Assembly (NCBI GenBank): GCA_013336035.1
Contig: JAAXUL010000052.1
Coordinates: forward strand, 1 to 17,996
Source of the DNA: Chloroflexales bacterium
GTDB lineage: Bacteria; Chloroflexota; Chloroflexia; Chloroflexales; Chloroflexaceae
Length of the DNA: 17,996 nucleotides
Direction of reading: 5' to 3'
This document shows, one piece after another, positions 14,401 through 17,996 of the stretch. Each line of letters opens with the position of its first letter. The stretch's first letter is position 1. The notes beneath the pieces were generated by a model. That model made no database searches and was not told the origin of the DNA. It was given only the letters and a program-made list of their open reading frames with translations. The translations under genes were made by a program, and so were the position numbers.

Positions 14401-14877
14401 CAGCCCCTCGGCCTCAAAGAACTGCCACTCCTCGAAGGCCGGGCAGTCCGGCACACTGAAGCCGCTCAGCAGATCATCGTGGTACAGCTCAGCGGCGACG
14501 GCGAGGGCCTGGGCGCAGCTGGGGCAGAGTGCGCCGCTAGGGTGGCCGTGGGCGGCGACCGCGGCGAGCTGGGTCTGGAAGAGCGCCACATCAACCTGGC
14601 TTGCGACCTGCGGGTTCCAGCGCACCTGGCTCCCCTCGGCCACCAGCAGATCGATGCCGAGGGTGGTCTTCAGCAGTGACAGCTCGCGTCTGAGATTATT
14701 GCGGGCGCTGGGGCCGTCGAACTCAGGCCAGAGCAGCGCGGCCAGGATGTCACGCTCCTGAGGGTGCCGAACCAGGGCCAGGTAGGCCAGGAGGGCCAGG
14801 GCCTTGGTCCGCCCAAATGGCACCAACTGGCCCGCGTGCTCAATCCGCGGTGCCCCAAAGAATGACAGGGACAGCAT
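11488..14877 (-). CDS. BTAD-NB-ARC-TPR transcriptional regulator (SARP/AfsR-like)
   Basis: This 1129-residue regulator starts at ATG 14877, with GGAGG at 14887-14883 (5-nt spacing) and the canonical opening MLSLSFFGAPRIEHAGQLVP. An OmpR-like winged-helix DNA-binding domain (~1-90) is followed by a bacterial transcriptional activation domain (~95-250, including DDLLSGFSVPDCPAFEEW). The NB-ARC/STAND ATPase (~283-620) has Walker A GPGGVGKT (309-316), Walker B LLLLLDNVE and the TSRERL motif. From ~650 to 1100 helical TPR-like repeats form the sensor arm. In this family, ligand or partner binding to the TPR arm permits ATP-driven oligomerisation and promoter activation. A CPSC motif (Cys118, Cys121) and Cys145 lie in the BTAD domain. 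The gene precedes three same-strand enzyme-like genes, its most likely targets (inference). A possible -10 element TATACT lies ~75 bp upstream. Confidence 0.95.
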   Translation of the reverse strand: MLSLSFFGAPRIEHAGQLVPFGRTKALALLAYLALVRHPQERDILAALLWPEFDGPSARNNLRRELSLLKTTLGIDLLVAEGSQVRWNPQVASQVDVALFQTQLAAVAAHGHPSGALCPSCAQALAVAAELYHDDLLSGFSVPDCPAFEEWQFFEAEGLRQQLAQALQALLMWHQGQVEYARAIPYARRWLALDPLHEPAHRALMALYGGLGQWSAAARQYEECVRRLADELGAAPEDETVALHARIRERRLPPPPGEQTPATPPAPAGLPLVRHLPASATTCIGREHEIRAIGGYLGDPTCRIVTLTGPGGVGKTRLAQAATAASTAGFRDGAAFVSLAAVADPHHLAPAILAALEVHLIGSTDPLGQLLAYLHDRQLLLLLDNVEQMLAGGGATVLAQLVAAAPQVSLLVTSRERLQLAEEWVYPVAGLGYPDAATLLPEVGEASAAYGAIHLFFSYARRAQASFAPAAADLAEIAQICRLLDGLPLGLELAAPWIQSMTCREIADEIARDLNFLQASLPHLPERHRSLRAVFAHTWQGLAPDEREVLRCMSVFQGGCLREAAEQVAGASLASLQALASKALLRREGSGRYTLHELVRQFAHEQLQRTPGTAAQLRDRHCAYYTQLLERLAPLVRGGRQTAALTQIEADITNIRAAWQWASDRRDMASIARALECLWDFYEQRCAFREGASLFEAAGRALGRPDAPPQPDDAGERESVRALRLAGQGDLCARAGAMTPGVDLMLRGVATLRSAARRESRKEALASAFLSYAYLLQGGYQGARARAQEALPIYAAHGDPWGLATCFLVLGGSAAGEGRLTEAEYFLTEAVRTCRRDGVRNERHIATTYLAEIALARGDYAQAMRLLAENRALHQEQAITCPHMTAAMLLQEGQLARAHGRLDEALGYIQRGVAIYRDHGVQPGGFLPALGGIYRLKGDHEQAQAVLQDSLSVAQAGEQPLDAAASLVELARLAVEQRDFVHAEQLQREALSVYQQLGSDLNVAAVRCDLGVTLVAMGLHTNDEVRSCFAQALEVAVLHHLVPLALAVFVGCAAWQFQLGRAARAAELLSYPLHHPASTHEIRVQAHRRAALMASSSPSDGVPATGAAARDWQAAAEQLAAELSSAARP

Positions 14878-15202
14878 CCAGGCCTCCGTACGCGCGTCAG
14901 GCAGCGGCCAGACTGAAGGGAGGCAGCGTTGTGATTTCCGTTGAGGTGGTCAGTATACCGGCAGCGGGGGCTGGCGGCATCAGCCCTGGAGCCGAGCACG
15001 CCCAAACGGAGCGCCTGCGCGCCCAGCGGCACGGCCCGCCATCGCCATCCGCGCGGCCCTATGCGACCTGGTGACGGGATACCAGCGTGGCCAAACGTTC
15101 GACGTACTGATGCCGGCTATTGTGGCCACCGCAGCCAGGCCATGACACGCATCGCGTGAAAGGTCCCCCTGATGCAGCCGTCGCAGTCGGGTGCTCACCT
15201 GC
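14878..15202. other. Intergenic stretch upstream of the BTAD regulator
   Basis: This 325-bp gap holds no convincing gene; the open frames on both strands have shadow-like composition. On the - strand, TATACT at 14957-14952 matches a -10 element 5 of 6, about 75 bp before the regulator start. The best -35 at 17-bp spacing is only 3 of 6 (ATGCCG). The rest, which follows the stop of the small DUF5957-like gene at 15203, shows no clear hairpin terminator. Confidence 0.35.
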
Positions 15203-15415
15203 TTACGCGGGCCCTTGAGCGTGATCTCCGTGATGACGACCAGGCGCTCTGGGGCTGGCATACACGCCGGCGAGGGCGAGGTAGATCGGCAGAAACTTGA
15301 TCCCGACGGGCTGGCTCACCAGCAGCAGGCCCACAATGGCGATCACCTGGGAGAGGACCAGGCCGAGCAGGAACCCGCCGGCCAGCCCGACGACAAGCGC
15401 GATGAAGATTCGCAT
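15203..15415 (-). CDS. DUF5957-like small membrane protein
   Basis: The 70-residue protein begins MRIFIALVVGLAGGFLLGLV at ATG 15415, with GGAG (15426-15423) about 7 nt upstream. Two membrane segments (~3-21 and 23-52) and the motif QPVGIKFLPIYLA closely resemble DUF5957 proteins of Actinobacteriota and Chloroflexota, whose function is unknown. The last ~18 residues (PRAPGRHHGDHAQGPA) do not look like the usual short basic tail, so the extreme C-terminus may have changed through a frameshift or deletion. It is the last gene of a three-gene leftward cluster of small membrane proteins, after a 62-nt gap containing a strong hairpin. Confidence 0.75.
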   Translation of the reverse strand: MRIFIALVVGLAGGFLLGLVLSQVIAIVGLLLVSQPVGIKFLPIYLALAGVYASPRAPGRHHGDHAQGPA

Positions 15416-15438
15416 CCTGTTGCTCCTTTCGAGGAGGT

Positions 15439-15460
15439 GGCCGCCCGCCTGCGGGCGGCC
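15439..15460. other. Intercistronic GC hairpin (10-bp stem, 2-nt loop)
   Basis: GGCCGCCCGC pairs perfectly with GCGGGCGGCC across a 2-nt gap; with a realistic loop about nine pairs form. It lies between the DUF6220 stop (15478) and the ribosome binding site of the DUF5957-like gene. No T-run follows on the - strand. A partial terminator, RNA-processing barrier or transcript stabiliser are all possible roles. Confidence 0.5.
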
Positions 15461-15477
15461 CGATGATCGGGGGCACC

Positions 15478-15927
15478 TCACGTCCCTGTGTTCACGCTCG
15501 CCGCCAGCGCTCGCCGCGCCTCCTGGACGACGTGCACCGACAGCCAGAAGATGACGAGCGCCACCACGGGGTGCAGCGCGGCGACCAGCGGGGCCAGCCC
15601 GCCGATGTTCGCGGTGAAGTACTGGGCGTAGACCAGGGCGAACAGCGCGGCGCTGCGCCAGCGCAGACGCGCGGGCAGCCGCCCCACCGCGCTGACCACG
15701 AGCATCAGCAGCGGCACGAACTCGAAGATGTGGACAAACGTGGTGTGCTGCGCCCAGTGAAGCGGGGTGATGAACACGGCCAGGCCCGCGATGAAGACCT
15801 GGGCGACAACACACAGCGCGAAGACGACGGCGAGGCTCAGGAAGGCATACCAGGTGGCCCGCGCCGGCGTGCTGCGTCGCCTCGCTCGCGGCGTCTCCTT
15901 CGGTATGCTCATCGGTTGCTCAGTCAT
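15478..15927 (-). CDS. DUF6220 family four-helix membrane protein
   Basis: This 149-residue integral membrane protein resembles the DUF6220 family, whose function is unknown. ATG 15927 is preceded by AGGAGGGAG within 15940-15930. A basic N-terminal tail (RARRRSTPARATW) is followed by four helices near residues 27-53, 64-82, 92-106 and 112-135. Histidines sit at helix edges and inside them: His57, His61 and His66 in LHWAQHTTFVHIFEF, His119 and His132. Such spacing recalls four-helix redox proteins that hold heme, but nothing shows heme binding here (inference). It starts 24 nt after the stop of the upstream four-helix protein and is very likely co-transcribed with it. Confidence 0.85.
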   Translation of the reverse strand: MTEQPMSIPKETPRARRRSTPARATWYAFLSLAVVFALCVVAQVFIAGLAVFITPLHWAQHTTFVHIFEFVPLLMLVVSAVGRLPARLRWRSAALFALVYAQYFTANIGGLAPLVAALHPVVALVIFWLSVHVVQEARRALAASVNTGT

Positions 15928-15951
15928 GAGGCTCCCTCCTCTCGTTATGCA

Positions 15952-16362
15952 TCAGTTCTGACTCGAGCGGTCCATCCCCAGCGCCCATCGCAGGGCCACG
16001 GCCGCCAGCCCGGCAAGCGCGCCCCACAGCGTGTTGCTCGCCAGCACCGCGGCGATGACAATGGGGTTGAGCATCAGGCGATCTGGCCAGCCAGTGCTGG
16101 CCGGGGCCAGGAGCGCACCGACCATGAGCACCGCCAGGCCGGCGGCCAGCCCGGTCAAGACCAGCGTCGCCAGCGGCGCGCGGACCCGGCCCAGCACCAC
16201 CGTCGCCACCCAGACGGCGGAGACCAGCGCGGTGACCAGCCAGGGTCCAATGGGCCTGCCGAGGCGCTCCATCAGCCCGGTGATGCTCAGCAGCGGGTGG
16301 ACGAGGGCCAGGCATCCCAGCCCCACAATCAGCGACCAGTCATAGTGGTGAAGCTTCTGCAT
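15952..16362 (-). CDS. Four-helix membrane protein, unknown family
   Basis: This 136-residue integral membrane protein has four predicted helices at about 9-29, 40-58, 62-85 and 100-126. The start is ATG 16362, with a modest purine-rich GGCAGGGG upstream. The sequence opens MQKLHHYDWSLIVGLGCLAL and contains VHPLLSITGLMERLGRPIGP between helices 1 and 2. I do not assign it to a named family; the layout resembles small hypothetical membrane proteins found next to DUF6220 genes. It heads the leftward cluster with the DUF6220 and DUF5957-like genes, so its promoter should lie in 16363-16500, where I see no strong -35/-10 pair on the - strand. Confidence 0.75.
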   Translation of the reverse strand: MQKLHHYDWSLIVGLGCLALVHPLLSITGLMERLGRPIGPWLVTALVSAVWVATVVLGRVRAPLATLVLTGLAAGLAVLMVGALLAPASTGWPDRLMLNPIVIAAVLASNTLWGALAGLAAVALRWALGMDRSSQN

Positions 16363-16492
16363 TGGCCCCTGCCTTGCTTCCGATAACGCCGGTGGCTCAC
16401 GGCTTGTATGCTACGGCGGAGACGCCGCCAGCGCAGTGGCTTGAGGGCGACTTCCTGGGTCGCGGGATGTGGGCGGCGGCGTACCGCAGCAG

Positions 16493-16508
16493 GCGACAGC
16501 GCTGTCGC
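16493..16508. promoter_or_regulatory. Perfect 16-bp palindrome in a divergent intergenic region
   Basis: GCGACAGCGCTGTCGC is a perfect palindrome, as long as the one at 102-117 but different in sequence. It ends 11 bp before the candidate -35 element of the rightward gene at 16555, centred about 54 bp upstream of the predicted transcription start. That position suits an activator site. It also lies ~130 bp upstream of the leftward membrane-protein cluster, so it could serve both. Confidence 0.5.
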
Positions 16509-16519
16509 TTCCTGACGTA

Positions 16520-16548
16520 CAGACAGCCAGACCAGCGGAAGGTACACT
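16520..16548 (+). promoter_or_regulatory. Candidate promoter giving a leaderless transcript
   Basis: CAGACA (4 of 6 for a sigma-70 -35) and TACACT (4 of 6 for a -10) are separated by 17 bp. The -10 ends only 6 bp before ATG 16555, so transcription would begin at or next to the start codon and yield a leaderless mRNA. This fits the lack of a proper ribosome binding site before that ATG. Confidence 0.45.
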
Positions 16549-16554
16549 GGCACG

Positions 16555-16791
16555 ATGGAGGCTACGCGAGACGACAGTCAGGCGACCAGCCAGGCGGGGC
16601 AGGCCCCGCCCTGGCTGCGCGACCTGCTCCTCGGCGTCGCCGTCGCCCTGGTGATCGCCCTGGTGATCAGCGCCGACCAGGGCGGCCGCCAGCCCGCCGA
16701 CGCCCTGGCCTACCTCTGCGCGGCCGCCTTCGGCGCGCTGATGCTGCAGAGCGCTCCTCTCGGCGCTAAAGCTGCCGGTTTCCGCGCCTAA
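16555..16791 (+). CDS. N-terminal fragment of a sensor histidine kinase (truncated)
   Basis: These 78 residues match the start of the multi-helix membrane domain of DesK-like kinases from Chloroflexota and Actinobacteriota. PWLRDLLLGVAVALVIALVI (19-38), the polar turn SADQGGRQPADALAY, and the second helix LCAAAFGALML (54-64) are characteristic. In intact kinases an RRRFP-like motif, more helices and the HisKA_3/HATPase domains follow. Here the sequence changes after GALML to QSAPLGAKAAGFRA and stops at 16789-16791. No catalytic domain exists, so the product cannot signal on its own. The stop lies 37 bp from the end of a membrane protein gene on the opposite strand. The break around 16745-16750 looks like a recombination or deletion junction. 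Confidence 0.65.
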   Translation: MEATRDDSQATSQAGQAPPWLRDLLLGVAVALVIALVISADQGGRQPADALAYLCAAAFGALMLQSAPLGAKAAGFRA

Positions 16792-16827
16792 AGGCAAGCT
16801 ATCTATGAGGTCGGCGCCGCGCCAAAG

Positions 16828-17232
16828 CTACGGCAGCAGCAGCCCCCAGTACAGCCCCCAGGGCATGAACAGCAGGCCGCCACCCACGAGGGGCAGCAGA
16901 CGTCTCCGCACGGGCGATGGCAGGTCCGCCCGCCGCACCGACCCTGACCAGAGTAGGAGCATCGACAACGCCGCGGTGGCCAAGGCCGACAGCTGGAGCA
17001 CGAGCCAGGGCAGCGGCCGCCCGGCGATGACCGGCCCGACCCGCAGGTTGTTCATCAGGAGGACGAAGAAGTACCCATTGAGACCGATGACGCTGGCGAG
17101 CCCGCTCGCGGCAAGCGCCCAGGCCAGCACTGCGGTTCTCGCGCCTACGGCCGGGCCGCTGTGTAGACGGCGCCAGCGGTGGGCTGCCAGCAGTGGGTAC
17201 GATCCAAAGGAGGCGACGAGGATGAGCAGCAT
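16828..17232 (-). CDS. Four-helix membrane protein, probably the C-terminal part of a truncated gene
   Basis: The 134 residues from ATG 17232 contain four hydrophobic helices (~1-16, 30-58, 72-95 and 112-133), with the first starting abruptly at the Met. There is no ribosome binding site. The frame stays open upstream to a TAG at 17407-17409, adding AFAPGYVATVTAWVQQVARG and DRPTSRGVIAIAWYESGGWL, which looks like an extracytoplasmic stretch leading into helix 1. No ATG, GTG or TTG exists in that extension. The gene therefore seems to have lost its 5' part. Serine hydrolases of the beta-lactamase class C type sometimes end in such a four-helix domain, which is one possible origin, but I see no catalytic motif to prove it. 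Confidence 0.5.
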   Translation of the reverse strand: MLLILVASFGSYPLLAAHRWRRLHSGPAVGARTAVLAWALAASGLASVIGLNGYFFVLLMNNLRVGPVIAGRPLPWLVLQLSALATAALSMLLLWSGSVRRADLPSPVRRRLLPLVGGGLLFMPWGLYWGLLLP

Positions 17233-17434
17233 CGCCAGGTGCAGCCATCCGCCGGACTCGTACCAGGCGATCGCGATGACCCCGCGGGATGTCGGACGGT
17301 CCTGGTGCGGAAGCGTAGACGCCGGCGCAAACGGCGGCTCGCCACGGGCGACCTGCTGTACCCAGGCCGTAACGGTCGCGACATACCCCGGCGCGAACGC
17401 CGAGCGCTACCGCTGATCCGAACGAGCTGTGCAC

Positions 17435-17717
17435 TCGACATGCTTCTCACTTCCTCTCCGCTACGGACTGACCACCGTGGTCGTGTGGGGCAGCGGCGCC
17501 CCGGCGGGGCGGCTCCGCAGGTTGGCGGCGCCTGACCCACTCAGCAGAAGCGCCGGAAGAAGGCCCGCAAATCGCTGATGTGCAGGTCAGGTGCCTTATG
17601 CCTAATCCTGGGTATCGAGCAAGAAGCGTGCATCTGAGTCACGCATCCTGAGGAGAGGCGTCGCCAGCAGATTAGAGCCAACGTCGTCGTGCCCGACAGA
17701 TCCCAGTGCTCGCGGCG
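17435..17717. other. Intergenic stretch without a recognisable gene
   Basis: No frame on either strand shows convincing coding character. A G/C hairpin (CGCCCC/GGGGCG, 3-nt loop, 17497-17511) and an imperfectly centred repeat (GACCAC, one base, GTGGTC, 17470-17482) are present, both short enough to be chance in such GC-rich DNA. The stretch leads into the promoter of the methyltransferase gene. Confidence 0.4.
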
Positions 17718-17746
17718 TTGACAGCGAACCGCCCATCGCCTATGCT
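17718..17746 (+). promoter_or_regulatory. Sigma-70-type promoter of the methyltransferase gene
   Basis: TTGACA at 17718-17723 is a perfect -35 element. A 17-bp spacer is followed by TATGCT at 17741-17746, a 4 of 6 match to the -10 element with the key TA and final T. Transcription would start near 17753, giving a leader of about 70 nt before ATG 17822. This is the best promoter match I found in the window. Confidence 0.65.
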
Positions 17747-17821
17747 TGGGCGCCGCCTTGGGTAAGGTCTGTGGCGCAAGCGGCAGGACCTGAGAGCTCC
17801 CGCCGCCCAGGAGATCGCACG

Positions 17822-17996
17822 ATGCACCGCCCCGACGAGCCCGACTACCTCACCTTCGCCGCCGACCTGAGCGACCCGGCGCTGGTCGCCGTCTACGACG
17901 AGCTGCCGCTCTGGTCGGCGCCGTTTGGCGCCCTGCTGCTCCGTCACGTCCCGCTCCGCCGCGGCGCCACCGCCCTCGACCTCGGCTGCGGGACGG
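17822..17996 (+). CDS. Class I SAM-dependent methyltransferase, 5' part only (runs off the window)
   Basis: The first 58 residues of a methyltransferase are present; the rest lies beyond the window edge. ATG 17822 has AGGAGA about 8 nt upstream. The opening MHRPDEPDYLTFAADLSDPA and VYDELPLWSAPFG is a typical lead-in helix region. It is followed by motif I of the Rossmann-like SAM-binding fold, ALDLGCGT (51-58), where the glycines contact S-adenosylmethionine. Substrate cannot be judged from this part. A strong promoter precedes the gene, so it is probably transcribed alone or heads an operon to the right. Confidence 0.88.
   Translation, partial: MHRPDEPDYLTFAADLSDPALVAVYDELPLWSAPFGALLLRHVPLRRGATALDLGCGT

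Noticed and set aside
14980..15261. 93-codon - strand frame downstream of the DUF5957-like gene
   Set aside because: It has no ribosome binding site, overlaps the DUF5957-like gene, and has a basic unstructured composition. A frameshifted continuation of that gene was considered, but shows no membrane or family character.
17672..17947. 91-codon - strand frame over the methyltransferase start
   Set aside because: It is antisense to a gene with a clear promoter, ribosome binding site and SAM-binding motif.
1..17996. Insertion sequences, CRISPR arrays, phage genes or toxin-antitoxin pairs explaining the gene breaks
   Set aside because: No transposase, terminal inverted repeat pair, regular direct repeat array, integrase or recognisable toxin-antitoxin motif was found on either strand.

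Overview
The window is GC-rich DNA carrying bacterial genes with good Shine-Dalgarno sites. The gene mix points to Chloroflexota, with Actinobacteriota as the alternative: a very large BTAD/NB-ARC/TPR regulator, DesK/NarL-type two-component pairs, a DrrAB-like exporter, and small DUF6220 and DUF5957 membrane proteins. This placement is inferred from gene content; no rRNA, tRNA or CRISPR was seen.

Region 1 (1-3623, + strand) is a mosaic. It starts with a perfect 16-bp palindrome, a small conserved hypothetical protein and a six-helix membrane protein. A histidine kinase/response regulator pair follows, whose stop and start overlap. The kinase has lost its own N-terminus and is fused in frame to a decayed piece of a quinone-oxidoreductase (MDR) gene. 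A second truncated dehydrogenase gene (NmrA/SDR type, lacking its cofactor-binding start) follows the regulator. Broken genes on both sides suggest repeated deletion and recombination.

Region 2 (3738-7491, - strand) is an operon transcribed leftward: ABC-2 ATPase, a probable frameshifted small membrane protein, permease, sensor kinase, response regulator. The last two overlap by 4 nt. It is laid out like known exporter plus two-component modules in which the regulator controls its own pump. A 12-bp palindrome about 90 bp upstream is a candidate operator.

Region 3 (7492-8217) has no intact gene, but holds a coding-like + strand stretch interrupted by a stop.

Region 4 (8218-14877, - strand) holds an alpha/beta hydrolase, a secreted protein resembling the allene-oxide-cyclase/dirigent barrel family, a berberine-bridge-type FAD oxidoreductase, and a 1129-residue BTAD-NB-ARC-TPR regulator upstream of them. 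Three enzyme-like genes behind a SARP-like regulator suggest a small specialised-metabolism or detoxification locus (inference).

Region 5 (15203-16362, - strand) is a tight cluster of three small membrane proteins, two of them DUF6220 and DUF5957, with a strong hairpin between the last two genes.

Region 6 (16493-17996) starts with a 16-bp palindrome and a likely leaderless promoter driving only the first ~65 residues of a histidine kinase. It then holds an apparently truncated four-helix membrane protein on the - strand and a well-formed promoter in front of a methyltransferase gene that runs off the window.

The most unusual aspect is the number of severed genes. The kinase at 1.4 kb lacks its N-terminal membrane domain, while an isolated N-terminal membrane domain of what looks like the same kinase class sits at 16.6 kb.
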